This document shows positions 40,232-51,150 of a stretch of 64,000 nucleotides of DNA, in pieces. The position numbers were made by a program, and so were the translations under genes. The DNA lies in contig JADJBP010000002.1 of assembly GCA_016703625.1 (NCBI GenBank), positions 763,127 through 827,126 on the forward strand. Direction: 5' to 3'. Positions within the stretch are counted from its first letter, which is position 1, and every line of letters begins with the position of its first letter. This DNA comes from Chitinophagaceae bacterium (GTDB lineage Bacteria > Bacteroidota > Bacteroidia > Chitinophagales > Chitinophagaceae). Under the pieces are notes generated by a model. The model saw nothing but the letters and a program-made list of their open reading frames with translations, was not told where the DNA came from and ran no database searches.

Positions 40232-41153
40232 ATGTCAGTAATTTGTGTTGGTACCATGGCCTTTGATGCCATTGAAACACCGTTTGGTAAAGTAGATAAA
40301 ATAGTAGGAGGCTCGGGTACATATGTAGCTTATGCTGCCGGAAATTTTGTAACGCCCATTCAGCAGATATCGATTATAGGTTATGATTTTCCGAAAGAAG
40401 AACTGGACGAATTAAAGAAGCGGGGCGTGGTACTGGATGGCGTAGAAACAGTAAAAGATAAAAAATCATTTTTCTGGAGTGGTAAATACCACCTGGACAT
40501 GAACAGCCGCGATACCCTGGTCACTGACCTGAATGTACTGGAAGATTTTAAACCGGTTGTGCCCGACTCATTCCAGGGCGCCGAATTTTTAATCCTCGGC
40601 AACCTGGCTCCCAACATTCAAATGAGTGTGATCGACCAGCTGACCATTCGTCCAAAACTGATCGTAATGGATACCATGAATTTCTGGATGGATATTGCGA
40701 TGGATGAACTGAAAAAGGTTTTAAAAAAAGTGGATGTGTTGCTGGTGAATGATGCCGAAGCCAGGCAACTGAGCGGTGACTGTCGCTGGTAAAAGCAGCC
40801 CGCCTGATCATGCAGATGGGGCCTGATTTTTTGATCATTAAAAAAGGTGAACACGGCGCTTTATTGTTTCATAAAAATGCTGTTTTCTTTGCCCCGGCTT
40901 TGCCGCTTGAAGAAGTATTTGACCCAACCGGTGCCGGCGATACTTTTGCAGGAGGCTTTATAGGTCACCTGGCCAAAACAAAAGACATCAGTTTTGAAAA
41001 TATGAAAACCGCCATCATTGTTGGCAGCGCCATGGCCAGTTTCTGTGTTGAAAAATTGGACCGGAAAGACTGAAAGAAATTACCAAAGAAGATATTGATA
41101 CCAGGCTAAGCGAATTTGTGCAACTGGTAAATTTTGATATTGACCTGGTATAA
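40232..41153 (+). CDS. PfkB-family carbohydrate/nucleoside kinase, frameshifted
   Basis: Ribokinase-fold kinase. The N-terminal part is VGTMAFDAIETPFGKVDKIV with GGSGTYVAYAAGNF. The C-terminal motif with the catalytic aspartate is DPTGAGDTFAGGFIGHLAKT. The first frame ends at 40792 after QLSGDCRW and resumes as LVKAARLIMQMGPDFLIIKK. A last shift near 41055 restores FCVEKFG-type sequence and LSEFVQLVNFDIDLV, ending at 41153. About 307 residues. The substrate cannot be told from the sequence; adenosine- or sugar-kinase activity are both possible. Confidence 0.88.
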
Positions 41154-41155
41154 CT

Positions 41156-41265
41156 TCGTCCCCGTCTCCGACGGGGATGCTTTGGCCTTGAGACTTCGTC
41201 TCAAAATAATTTTAAATAAGTCTGAGACTTACAACCAACTCATCCCCATCAGAGACGTGGACGGG
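41156..41265 (+). repeat. 110 bp interspersed element with inverted ends, copy 1
   Basis: The left end CCCGTCTCCGACGGGGATG is an inverted match to the right end CATCCCCATCAGAGACG...GACGGG. Internal hairpins are GAGACTTCGTCTC and AAGTCTGAGACTT. A second copy with the same order of parts lies at 47815-47930. It is too short to code for anything and looks like a MITE-type or structured noncoding element. Confidence 0.75.
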
Positions 41266-41279
41266 AAAAACATTAAATT

Positions 41280-41579
41280 ATGCTTGAGATCATTGCTATA
41301 ATAATTCTTTCTAAAAAAAATGGAAAACTTGCGGTTCAGAAAGGACTTAAATCCGGCACCTGGATATTGTACAGTGTGCTTACCTGGATCGGTTTTGAAG
41401 TGTTGGGTGTACTTGTTGGTATTATGACCTTTGGTGAGGAAAATGTTATCCCCATATATTTACTTGCATTGATACTTGCCGTATCCAGCTATTTTTTGAT
41501 CCGCTCCATATTGGAAAAAAAGCCCGATGTACTGGATGATGATATTAACAGGATCGGCGTGAGAGATCTTTATCCTTAA
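41280..41579 (+). CDS. Small membrane protein
   Basis: A 99-residue protein with two clear membrane helices (WILYSVLTWIGFEVLGVLVG and IPIYLLALILAVSSYFLI) and a hydrophobic N-terminus (MLEIIAIIILSKKNG), ending in an acidic tail (DVLDDDINRIGVRDLYP). It follows the 110 bp repeat. No family recognised. Confidence 0.65.
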   Translation: MLEIIAIIILSKKNGKLAVQKGLKSGTWILYSVLTWIGFEVLGVLVGIMTFGEENVIPIYLLALILAVSSYFLIRSILEKKPDVLDDDINRIGVRDLYP

Positions 41580-41588
41580 AATAATTAT

Positions 41589-42649
41589 CTAAAGAGATAA
41601 CCCGTATAACAACCCATCTTTACCCGATATCAGCCAGATATTTCCTTCATCCAGTAAAACACTGTTCGGTTGCCATGCAGTAAGGTCTGTTGACCTGGCC
41701 AGTTTTTTGTTTTATGATTGTATTGTAAAGGTGACCGTTGTACAGTATCCAGATATTTTCATCATCTGCTTTCAGCAATTCCGGACTTTGATTTCCCTCA
41801 ACATCTTCAGCTAAAGCTGAAACTTCCACCTGGTGTTTTATTTTCAGTTTACCCGAAATGATGACAAGTTTATCATCATTTAAAACTATTGTAAAATTAT
41901 TTGTAGTTATAACAGCAGGCACATCAAAAAAATCATTCCCGAAAATACCTGCCGACAGTTTCCTTTGATTTCCCGGCCATCATGCGTAAGGGCAGTGAAT
42001 GATTTTACACAGGGGATATTTTCAACAAACAGGTTGGCTTTAACAGAACAGGTTGTGTCCAGCAAAATACCGTCATAACTTAGTACCACCCAGTTATTGG
42101 CCTCGGCATTCGCCATTATCTTATTTTCAAAATAATAAGGTTGCCGGGAGAGCCCGTGTGCTATAAAGCGGCTCCAGGTAACCGTATCTTTTGCCAGGTC
42201 GTAAGCAACGATACAACCAAAATCATAAATGGCGGTGCCATACAGCATCCCGTTTTTTATAAATGGCTTTGTATGCATTGGACCAAATGGAAGTTCCTTA
42301 ATTAATTTTCCATTTGCCAGGTCAAATTGAGCTGCCTGGTGCTTTTCATTCATGGAAATGCCTGCATAAATGATATTGTCCTGTACAAATACAGGTATAG
42401 ATGTTTTATAACCCGTTTCAACAGACCATTTCAGGGAACCATCTTTTTTGTTGTATGCATACAGGTGATGGTCATTGGCATTAAAGATCACCAGGCCGTC
42501 ATGAATTTTTACTGAAGAATAAAAATTGCCCAGCTGCTCTTTGGTAAAAACCTGTTGAGAGCGGAAGAATTCTTTTTGAGAGTATCCGTTGTTCCTGCCA
42601 ACAACAGGATAGCCAATATAAAATGCATCTTTATTAATAAGGGTTTCAT
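41589..42649 (-). CDS. PQQ-like beta-propeller protein, frameshifted
   Basis: The middle part (41907-42491) has propeller blades: HHLYAYNKKDGSLKWSVETG, DNIIYAGISMNEKHQAAQFD and CIVAYDLAKDTVTWSR, typical of PQQ-like repeats. Upstream, adding an A near 42575 extends it as EFFRSQQVFTKEQLGNFYSS to ATG 42649 with a hydrophobic start (MHFILAILLLAGTTD). Downstream frames give WILYNGHLYN and, after another shift, LARSTDLTAWQPNSVLLDEG to a stop at 41589. About 350 residues, probably secreted. No catalytic role evident; propellers of this type often mediate protein binding. Confidence 0.65.
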
Positions 42650-42695
42650 AACATTAATCTTAATCCCGAAATCGTTTCATGGTAAACAAACTTTT

Positions 42696-43328
42696 TTATT
42701 TCTTTTTAAAATAAATTATCAATATTTCATCTTCATCAACGGCCTTATATTCTCCTGCTATAAAAGTGGTTTCAATTTTTTCTAATACCAGCCTGTTATC
42801 TTTTATTTGAATCTTCAGTTCACGTGTTTCATGGAACTCCTGGGGTATCTCAACACTTAAAATATTATATCCGTCATCTTCGTAGCCTGAAGTTGTTATT
42901 TCAACTGAAATTTCCTTTTTTCCTGTTTTTCCATCATCCTCTCAGTAAACACGCCCAATTTCCGCTATTCTCTTCTGTAATTTCCGGCAGCCTCCTTTAA
43001 TAACCGGGTCTATATTTCATGTCCCCTTTCAAACTCGGAAAAATACCGGTTTTTATATATTTCCTTTAAAAGCCGGTATATATAACCTTTTTGCTTTTAG
43101 AAATTCTTGTTGTTTCATCCGGTCTCATCAGCCCAGTAACCCTGATCCATGTTTTTATTAAGTTTCTCCTTTGTCGTTTAGCGTTGGAATCATCAAAATA
43201 AATTGATGTCTCTTAAAACACTTTTGAATATCTTTTCAAAACCCATTTTTCGTCAATCCTTTTTTTTGATCTGCATTTGTTACATAGGCTAAAAAAAGAA
43301 GGATAGATGTAAATAAGATTTTCTTCAT
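42696..43328 (-). CDS. Small secreted protein, badly frameshifted
   Basis: No single long frame exists, but coding character is clear in pieces. ATG 43328 gives a signal peptide (MKKILFTSILLFLAYVTNA). Later frames read IDEKWVLKRYSKVF, DTSIYFDDSNAKRQ, IKTWIRVTGLMRPDE and, to the stop at 42696, SVEIPQEFHETRELKIQIKD and AVDEDEILIIYFKKK. At least three indels are needed. The W-containing middle resembles short surface proteins of the type YFD...W(V/I)(R/K)V, but I cannot assign a family. Confidence 0.5.
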
Positions 43329-43403
43329 GTTTGTTTTTAAAGTTTGTAAATTGAATAAAGTCATATACTATGTTTATAAAATTTCTACAGGAAATTTATA
43401 ATT

Positions 43404-44331
43404 TTATTTTCCCGCCTCCGCATTCCTTTTTACCTGTGTTTTCAACAGTTCCATCACATCATCACGGCGTGAGTCATAAGTAACATCTATGAACAAAGGC
43501 AGTTCTTTAACTGCTGCCGTGGGGACATATATCTTATTTTTTAACTCAAAGGTCTCAAATCCCCTTTTACCCGATTCAAGCATAATACAATTGGGTTTGC
43601 TTTTGCTTTTATCCAGTCTTACATCATCGATTTCACTTAACGGGATAATGGTCAGGTACATTTGTTTTTTATCGCCCGTTGTGCTTACGCTTTGCAGGTA
43701 GTAGGTCAACCGCATGGTACAGCCGGTAACAGACACTTTGCTGAGTTCATAGGTATTGGATGCGCCGCCTGAAGAGATCCAGAAATCCTCTGTACGGCTC
43801 ATTACTTTTGACAGGGGTTTTAAGGGTTCATTTTCTTCTTCGGTATACAGATCCCTGAGTTTAAACAGGGCAGATTGTATCTCCAGGAAATTGTCCTCAT
43901 CCACTTTCAGGAAATTAAAAACGACCTCATCTTCATAAGAACGGGTAAGACCGTCTTTTTTATAATAGGTGGTTTTATAGGCGATCTTGTAGTCAAGGGA
44001 GATCTGCATCTGGCCAACAGGGGATTTATCTGGCAATTCATATTCTTTGATATAGGTAATATTGGCCGGGTTGAACTCACTGGTAAATATTGTTTTGGTA
44101 CCGGACGCATTAACAACCGACACTTCAATTTTCACGCCCATCTCAGTGGCTGTAAATGAAGCTTCATCAATCGTAACTTTAGTACCACTGTTGAATACAC
44201 GGATATTACCAACAGCCTCCTTTGCCTTGGCATTTAATGAGCTGATGGCAACCCGTTTATTCAGGCTGAGTTTCTGCGCCTGGACAAAGCAGGAAACAGA
44301 AAGAAAAAAAGAAAGTTTAAAAAAATTTCAT
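43404..44331 (-). CDS. Secreted protein of unknown function, frameshifted start
   Basis: The open frame 43404-44141 extends upstream as AVGNIRVFNSGTKVTIDEAS and LSLNKRVAISSLNAKAKE to ATG 44331. Removing one T gives a signal peptide (MKFFKLSFFLSVSCFVQAQ). The mature protein is about 290 residues and beta-rich (MQISLDYKIAYKTTYY, MRLTYYLQSVSTTGDKKQMY). It is the middle of three adjacent minus-strand genes for exported proteins. No family recognised. Confidence 0.65.
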
Positions 44332-44347
44332 ACCGGCGTTTTAAAAG

Positions 44348-45525
44348 TTAATTATAAAATGTGCGGGAAAGTTCAAACCCATTTTTCCATTTGCTTTGGA
44401 TCTGTTTATCAGGTATCGTTTCAGTGTTCTCAATATCCTGGCTGTTTATATCATCATCCTCGCTGAAGACCATATACCATTTATCTGGTGTCTTAACTGC
44501 TTCTGTTAAATAGTTATAATCAAGGGCCTCAGTTTCAATCTTATCCTGGTCCCAGGAATCCCAGGTATGAAAATGCTGTTTAGTGACCGATGAACCTTTA
44601 CTCATTACCACAACCCACTTGCTGCCGCTATAAGCCATGCTTGTTATTTGGTAAAGCGATTTCCAGTTCTCTTTGATGTTCTCTTCAGGGAAATAGTCAC
44701 TTATGATCGTTGTTTGATTGGTATACCCTGTTCCTTTTGAACCCACCAGCACCCATTTGCTGTTACAAAAAGCAAGATGCGATATATAATAACCGGGTTC
44801 TGTTTTCCGCATATCTTCAATAGCTGTTTTCAGTTCATCGGTGTTTTCACGTATTTTATACAACTGCCCGGTATATGAATTTTTGGAAACTACCATTACC
44901 CAGTATTTTTCAGATCCGTTAGAACCATAACTCATATCGGAAACATAAAAGCCTTCGTCCCAGGCTTTTTTTATTGCTGCTGCAGGAAATTCTTTTTCCG
45001 CGACCCTTCTTTGTATACCCAGTTTTTCTCCTTTGGTATATAAAAACCGCCATTGAGGGTTGGTCGCGGTAAAAATCGATTCATCAAAATAATTAACGAA
45101 GGGAGTACCGGCTTTCTCGGGTTTCGTTTCAGCAATTTTTCAGCAATTTTTTCTGCCTGCTCAAAAACAAAAGTGGGCATATCATCCTCATCATTGTCTG
45201 TGAGGTATAGTTTATACCCGATAAAATCCTCCAGCCTGTATTTATTAACTTCCTTACCAGAGGATTTATAAATGGTGAGGAAGGATTTTGTTATGCTCCA
45301 GGTCCATATGGTTGCATCAGATTCTTTTGAACCGGGCAAATAGGAATACATGTTACCATTGGATTGAAATACCATTTTCAATCCCAGTAAATCCTTGGGT
45401 ACCGAAAACATTTTTCCATCCTGTTCAAGCCGGCGGAGAAACCATTTATTACTGCACAGCATTTTTTTGGTATCGTCAATACTGAGGCTTTGCGCATACA
45501 AATTGCTGCAGTTAATATATGTCAA
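44348..45525 (-). CDS. Lipocalin-like plus DUF7477-like repeat protein, frameshifted
   Basis: The first part (44971-45525) has a lipocalin-like pattern (NKWFLRRLEQDGKMF, MVFQSNGNMYSYLPGSKESD, WSITKSFLTIYKSSG). After shifts near 45100 it reads WRFLYTKGEKLGIQRRVAEK, then KEFPAAAIKKAWDEGFYVSD. Repeats follow with the pattern KWVLVGSKGTGYTNQ, YFPEENIKENWKSLYQITSM and KWVVVMSKGSSVTKQ, which I associate with DUF7477. The start is uncertain: TTG 45525 lies just after a terminator and gives only a partial signal (YINCSNLYAQS). Function unknown; the repeats suggest a propeller. Confidence 0.65.
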
Positions 45526-45540
45526 TTCGGGTATACATAA

Positions 45541-45577
45541 AAAGCCGTCCTAAAAAAATCAGGACGGCTTTTTTTCA
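45541..45577 (-). terminator. Strong terminator after the oligopeptidase gene
   Basis: Hairpin with an 11-base perfect stem (AAAGCCGTCCT paired with AGGACGGCTTT) and flanking T/A runs on both sides, so it could work in both directions. It lies ten bases beyond the stop of the S9 peptidase gene at 45588. Confidence 0.88.
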
Positions 45578-45587
45578 ACTTTTTATT

Positions 45588-47754
45588 TTATTTCGTGATC
45601 CCTTCCAATGCAAATAAAAATGCATATTCCCTTGCCCTGTCCCTTAAGGCTTTGAATCTTCCGGAAGCCCCGCCATGCCCGGCTTCCATATCGGTATGCA
45701 GTAACAAAATGTTTTTACCTGTTTTCATTTCACGCAGTTTGGCAACCCATTTGGCCGGTTCAAAATACTGTACCTGGCTGTCGTGCAGGCCGGTTGTTAC
45801 CAGCATGTTGGGATAATCCTGTTTGGTTACATTATCATACGGCGAATAGGATTTCATATACATATAACTTTCCTTATCTGCAGGATTTCCCCATTCATCA
45901 TATTCGTTTGTGGTTAACGGTATGGTAGGATCGCTCATGGTGGTTAATACATCCACAAACGGAACGCCGGCGATCACGCCATGCCAGAGATCAGGCCGCA
46001 TGTTTACCACAGCACCCATCAGCAGTCCGCCGGCACTGCCACCACTTGTATACAAATGTGCTTTACTGGTATATTTTCCGGCCAGTAAGAATTCGGCACA
46101 ATCAATAAAGTCAGTGAATGTGTTGATCTTCTTCTTCATCTTACCGTCTTCATACCATGATCTGCCCATCTCCTGTCCGCCACGTATATGCGCAATGGCA
46201 TAAGCAAAGCCGCGGTCAAGTAAACTCAGGCGTACACTACTGAATGAGGCTTCCATGCTGGCACCGTAAGAACCATATCCGTACAACATTAATGGAGCGT
46301 TACCATCTTTTTTAAAGCCCTTTTTATAAACGATGGAAATGGGAATTTTTGTGCCGTCCTTTGCTGTTGCAAATACCCTTTCTGTTTCATAATCGCCCGG
46401 CTTAAAGGTACCGATCACTTCCTGCTGCTTCATCAGCTTTTTCGTTTTGGTACTCATATTATAATCATATACCGAGCTGGGGTGTAGTTAATGAGGTGTA
46501 ATTGTAGCGCATCACGTCTGTATTGTAATCCGGGCTGTAGGATATTCCGGCAGCATAAGCCGCTTCATCAAATGCCAGCAAATGCGAATCATTGTTTTGC
46601 GTATTCAGGATATGAATGCGGGTTAATCCATCTTTACGTTCAGAAATGGCCAAAAAGTTTTTAAACAGGTCAAAGCCCTGTATCAGTACTTTGTCATCAT
46701 GAGCAATCAGGTCCTGCCAGGCCGATGAATCGGTTTTGCTTTCGGCACTGGTCATGATCTTAAAATTCTTAGCCTGCAGGTTGGTGCGTATATAAAATTT
46801 ATCGCCTGCATGGTCAACATTATACAACACTTCTTTCATACGTGGCTGAAAAACGGTGAATGTGCCTTCCGGCTTACCGGCATCCAGCCATCTTACTTCT
46901 GAAGATAACGTTGCCTGCGATGTGATTAAGATAAATTTATCCGACTTGGTTTTGCCAACACCGATATAATTGGTTACATCCTTTTCTTCGTACACTGTTT
47001 TATCAGTTGCGGCATCGGTACCCAGCTTATGCCTTTTTATTTTTTCAGATAAAAGGGTAACCGGGTTCTTGGCCGTATAAAAAATGGTCTGGTTATCGTT
47101 GGCCCACACCGGGTCACCTTCCGAATTGGGGATCTTGTCTTTGTAAATTTCCCCGGTCTCCAGGTTTTTTACATAGATATCATATTGCCTGCGGGATAAA
47201 AGATCAAGGCCATAAGCCAGCATTTTATTATCCATGCTCACATCAAAACCGGTTGCCGAAAAATAATTATGTCCTTCTGCCATGGCATTTACATCAAGCA
47301 GTACTTCTTCCGCAGCTTCCAGTGTTCCCTTTTTACGGCAATACACAAAATAATCCTTGCCTTCCACTACACGGTTGTAATAATAATAACCGTTTTTAAA
47401 AACCGGAACGCTTTCATCTTTTTCCTTTATCCTTGCCTTCATCTCTGCATATAGATCTTCCTGGAACTTTTTTGTACTGCTCATCATGGTATCAAAATAG
47501 GCATTTTCAGCTTCCAGGTAGTCAACCACTTTGGTACTGTCGGGGCCCTTCTTAAAAAAATCATTCATCCAGTAATACTGATCAATGCGGGTATCGCCAT
47601 GGGCTGTTAATTCCTTTGCTTTTTTTTCTGCTACCGGGGCAGCCACACTATCCGGCCAGCTAAATCCTGTTTTTGTCATTTCTGAGTCTTTGTTATTACA
47701 TGAAGAAATTAGCAATGCAGCGATGATGATTGCCGGTATGAACCTGTTTTGCAT
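45588..47754 (-). CDS. Oligopeptidase B-like S9 prolyl oligopeptidase, lipoprotein, one frameshift
   Basis: N-terminal lipoprotein signal (IIIAALLISSCNNKDSE), a propeller domain of about 400 residues, then an alpha/beta hydrolase domain. The nucleophile serine is in LYTSGGSAGGLLMGAVVNMR, the aspartate in TTGLHDSQVQYFEP and the histidine in DMEAGHGGASGRFK. An extra C near 46480 splits it into 46465-47754 and 45588-46457; removing it gives TTPSSVYDYNMSTKTKKLM. About 720 residues, normal for PtrB-type enzymes, which cleave short peptides after basic residues. The lipid anchor places it in the periplasm or outer membrane. Confidence 0.93.
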
Positions 47755-47814
47755 AAACTGTTATTTTGGTTTGATAATATTTTGGCTTGCTAAAACTAAG
47801 GAATTTTTCCGTCC

Positions 47815-47930
47815 CTCGTCCTCGTCTCTGACGAGGATGCTATGGTTTTGAGACTTTGTCTCAGTAACAAGTCAAAGACTTGTAACAAATTATCCCTCTG
47901 CCGAAGCAGGCCCGTCAGAGACGAGGACAA
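47815..47930 (+). repeat. 110 bp interspersed element with inverted ends, copy 2
   Basis: Left end CTCGTCTCTGACGAGGATGC pairs with right end GTCAGAGACGAGGAC. Internal GAGACTTTGTCTC and AAGTCAAAGACTT hairpins occur in the same order as in copy 1 at 41156. The two differ at many bases but compensating changes keep the stems. Confidence 0.75.
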
Positions 47931-47938
47931 GTGACAAG

Positions 47939-49664
47939 TTAATTTCTGCGTGCAATTACAATGGTATTCTTAAACGCTTTCTTCTTTCCTTCCAGGTTAA
48001 ACACCTGGGTATAAATTATATAAATGCCCACAGGAAGCCTTTGCATTTTTTCGCCCAATCCATCCCAGCGGAAATAACCTGTTATTCCACACAATGCATT
48101 TCGCTGCAGGTACCTCACCAGCCTGCCATTTGCATCAAAAATGCTGATATTGGCCACATAGCCCGGCGATGGAAAATGATACCCGATTGTAGCAAAATCA
48201 TCCATGCCGTCATTATCAGGCGAAATAATTTCGGGCATTACAGTGATCTCACCCTGCAACTGCAGGTCGATCCTGTACTGTGAATTTTTATAGGTTGGTG
48301 TTCCGTATCCTACACTGGTGGCTGCACTGTGCCAGTTACCGGGATCGGGTGTGGGTGCATTATGATCGATCCTTTCCAGTGCTACACCTTCCTTATTATC
48401 GATCAGTTTAAAATGCCATTTTTCTTCATAGTTCAATTCATCGGTTATATGCCCCTGTGCATTCAGGATGATCACACTTCCTTTATCATCATTGAACGAA
48501 GGCATGGATGGTACGGTTACAAAAGCATCCATATTTTGGGTGATAAAATCCCTTTTAACAATGCCGGGGTCATCGGTTATCACCATAAAATCCATCGGGA
48601 AGAACAAATAACTGTCTGCACTGAGTTGTTTAATATTACTGACAACACCTGCACTGTTACGGTTGGCAATATAAACCTGGTTCAGGTCAATGATCTTTTC
48701 ACTCCGGTTATACATTTCAACATAATCTGTTCCGTTTGAAAGTGGATTGAATAAAATTTAATTGATCACCATATCCAAGCTATCAGCCACCGAGCTCAAC
48801 CCAACCCGAACCATATTTTTTGTGTCCACCTGGTTACCGGCACAATCTGTAACAGCTGATACGGTAATGATATACACTGTACCCCGGTTCAGCGGGCTGT
48901 TTAACCGTACACTTACTTTTTCAAAAACCGGGGCTATGGGCATGGCTATTTGCGGTGAGCCGATGCCGTCACTGATGGTATAATTTGCTGCCACAGCTGC
49001 TTTTACACTATCCAGCGGTTCATCAAAAAAAAGAGTGATATGTACACTGTCTGTTGCAAAGGCCCTTAATAATTGCGGTGCAGTTATATCTGCATTGACT
49101 GCATCAACCGAATTTTTTTCCCGGGGGACCCGCCTTTTACATCATTACTGGCACTCCAGTTTGTAATGCCGCTGCATGGATTTTTTGGGATCGATCATTT
49201 CAAGTGACCAGCCTCCTTCTTTTTAATGCGTTCCCGTACCAGCTATCGCTATAATTCACAGCATGGATGATCCTGTTCTGCGGACTGCGTAAATAGATCT
49301 GATCGCCGGTATTATCCAGTGAAGGAAAACCCGTAACAGAAATGGCCGGCCCAAAAGCACTCATGGTGGCTACAGCACTACCGGTGCAAACAATTACAAA
49401 ACTATCGGGTAATAAAATATAGGATGGCATGGGGCCACTTTGCCCGGATGCATCACCGATCCTCCAGCCCAGTAAATTAAATGCAGTTGCTGATATATTG
49501 CATAATTCGATCCATTCATTATTGGGTAAACTCACCGGCGGCGAAGGGTCTGCCATCAGTTCGCCAATCACGATATCATTGCGGCCGGCGACCTGGGCAT
49601 ACAGGCTGCCACAAAACCTTGTTGTACAAATAAAGACCAGCATTAACTTAATTAAAGTTTTCAT
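47939..49664 (-). CDS. Secreted lamin-tail-domain protein with gliding/T9SS-type C-terminus, frameshifted
   Basis: ATG 49664 gives a signal peptide (LIKLMLVFICTTRFCGSLYA). A lamin-tail domain follows (IVIGELMADPSPPVSLPNNE, then WIELCNISATAFNLLGWRIG). The frame shifts near 49215 and 49110-49150 to read PQLLRAFATDSVHITLFFDE, and again near 48760 into a second lamin-tail region (TDYVEMYNRSEKIIDLNQVY). The C-terminus (ISPDNDGMDDFATIGYHFPS, then ANISIFDANGRLVRYL and GIYIIYTQVFNLEGK) resembles the gliding-motility-type CTD used for T9SS export. About 575 residues. Ligand unknown. Confidence 0.82.
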
Positions 49665-49981
49665 ATACGGGTTTTGGTTTTGAACAAATTGACTGCAGAA
49701 CCTTGATTCCAAAAAATGAATCACCTATGTACTTTCTTTGTTTGAAAATTTCCTACTTTATTATGATGTCAGGCTTGAGCTTGTCGAAGCCGTATTACAA
49801 AACGAAATCATCGGCTTCGGCAATCCTGATAGCTATCGGGACTGACTAATTTTCAAAAAGATACATTACCATACCCTACGCATTTGGACGAACTGCGATT
49901 AGTTGGTAATTTCGCTGCTTTAAAATAAGCTGTTGCAGAAAGACCTGCAATGTTTTTTCCACATAAAAATCTGAGAAAAAA
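49665..49981. repeat. Gap with REP-like hairpins upstream of asd
   Basis: About 317 bases without a gene. It holds the hairpin-forming GGCTTGAGCTTGTCGAAGCC (around 49771-49791), then at about 49812-49845 CGGCTTCGGCAATCCTGATA and an overlapping imperfect palindrome CCTGATAGCTATCGGG. Similar CTTCGAC/GCTCA sequences recur near 51010 and 57490. These look like dispersed REP-type sequences; the rest is AT-rich. Confidence 0.55.
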
Positions 49982-50971
49982 ATGAAAGTTGCTGTTGTTG
50001 GTGCTACCGGCCTGGTAGGCAGTAAAATGTTACAGGTGCTGGCTGAAAGGAATTTCCCGGTTGATGAATTAATACCGGTTGCTTCTGAAAGAAGCATTGG
50101 AAAAGAAATCACTTTTAAAAATAAATCATACAAAATTGTTAGTGCCGCAGATGCCATTGCCGCAAAACCGGATATTGCCATTTTTTCTGCAGGAGGATCC
50201 ACATCCCTGGAACTGGCCCCCCAATTTGCAGCAGCCGGTATTACCGTAATTGATAATTCCAGCGCCTGGCGAATGGACCCCACAAAAAAACTGGTGGTGC
50301 CCGAAGTGAATGCCGCTGTTTTGACCGCAGCGGATAAGATCATTGCCAATCCGAATTGCTCTACCATTCAAATGGTGGTGGTACTGAAACCCCTGCACGA
50401 TAAATATAAAATAAAAAGAGTGGTGGTAAGTACTTACCAGAGTGTAACCGGTACCGGTGTAAAAGCGGTAACACAGCTGATGAACGAACGCAGGGGCATT
50501 GAAGGTGAAATGGCATATAAATATCCCATCGATATGAATGCGATTCCGCATATAGATGTGTTCCTTGAAAACGGGTATACCAGGGAAGAAATGAAAATGG
50601 TGCTTGAAACAAAAAAGATCATTGGCGATGATTCCATACAGGTAACTGCCACCTGTGTACGCATACCCACCATGGGCGGGCACAGCGAAAGTGTGAACAT
50701 TGAATTTGAAAATGATTTTGACCTGGATGAAGTGAAAGACCTGTTGAGTAAGGCACCCGGTGTTGTGGTTAAAGATGATGTTGCCAATTTCATTTATCCC
50801 ATGCCGTTAACTGCACATGATAAAGATGATACATTTGTTGGCCGGATAAGAAGGGATGAAACACAACCCAACACCCTGAACTGCTGGATCGTTAGTGATA
50901 ACCTGCGCAAAGGCGCTGCCACCAATGCAGTGCAGATAGCGGAGTATTTGGTGGAAAAAGGAATGATATAA
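49982..50971 (+). CDS. asd: Aspartate-semialdehyde dehydrogenase
   Basis: Reduces aspartyl phosphate to the semialdehyde in lysine, threonine and methionine synthesis. The NADP-binding loop is VAVVGATGLVGSKMLQVLAE, the catalytic cysteine is in IIANPNCSTIQMVVVLKPLH, and the substrate-binding arginine and histidine are in RIPTMGGHSESVNIEFEN. 329 residues, intact. A terminator follows at 51055. Confidence 0.97.
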   Translation: MKVAVVGATGLVGSKMLQVLAERNFPVDELIPVASERSIGKEITFKNKSYKIVSAADAIAAKPDIAIFSAGGSTSLELAPQFAAAGITVIDNSSAWRMDPTKKLVVPEVNAAVLTAADKIIANPNCSTIQMVVVLKPLHDKYKIKRVVVSTYQSVTGTGVKAVTQLMNERRGIEGEMAYKYPIDMNAIPHIDVFLENGYTREEMKMVLETKKIIGDDSIQVTATCVRIPTMGGHSESVNIEFENDFDLDEVKDLLSKAPGVVVKDDVANFIYPMPLTAHDKDDTFVGRIRRDETQPNTLNCWIVSDNLRKGAATNAVQIAEYLVEKGMI

Positions 50972-50990
50972 CGCATACCTCAAACCCATG

Positions 50991-51137
50991 CCCCCTCCGC
51001 CCCCTTCCTTCGACTGCGCTCGGGAGGGGGAACCTGGGCTCTACAACATTAAAGAGCCTCCTGAAAACCAGGAGGCTTATTTCTTTTTATAAAAAAGCTA
51101 TTTATATTTTGAACTCTCCTTTAGGGGGCGGAGGGGG
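50991..51137. repeat. Inverted-repeat element with 14-base C/G-rich ends
   Basis: CCCCCTCCGCCCCC at 50991-51004 is an exact inverted copy of GGGGGCGGAGGGGG at 51124-51137. The space between holds the asd terminator and another short palindrome (CCTTCGACTGCGCTCGGGAGG region). Related C/G-rich text occurs before 13874. It sits between convergent genes asd and korB. Confidence 0.7.
51055..51088 (+). terminator. Terminator after asd
   Basis: Nine-base perfect stem, AGCCTCCTG with CAGGAGGCT around AAAAC, then a T-rich tail. It lies 84 bases after the asd stop and inside the inverted-repeat element. Confidence 0.85.
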
Positions 51138-51150
51138 TAGTGGTATGGTC

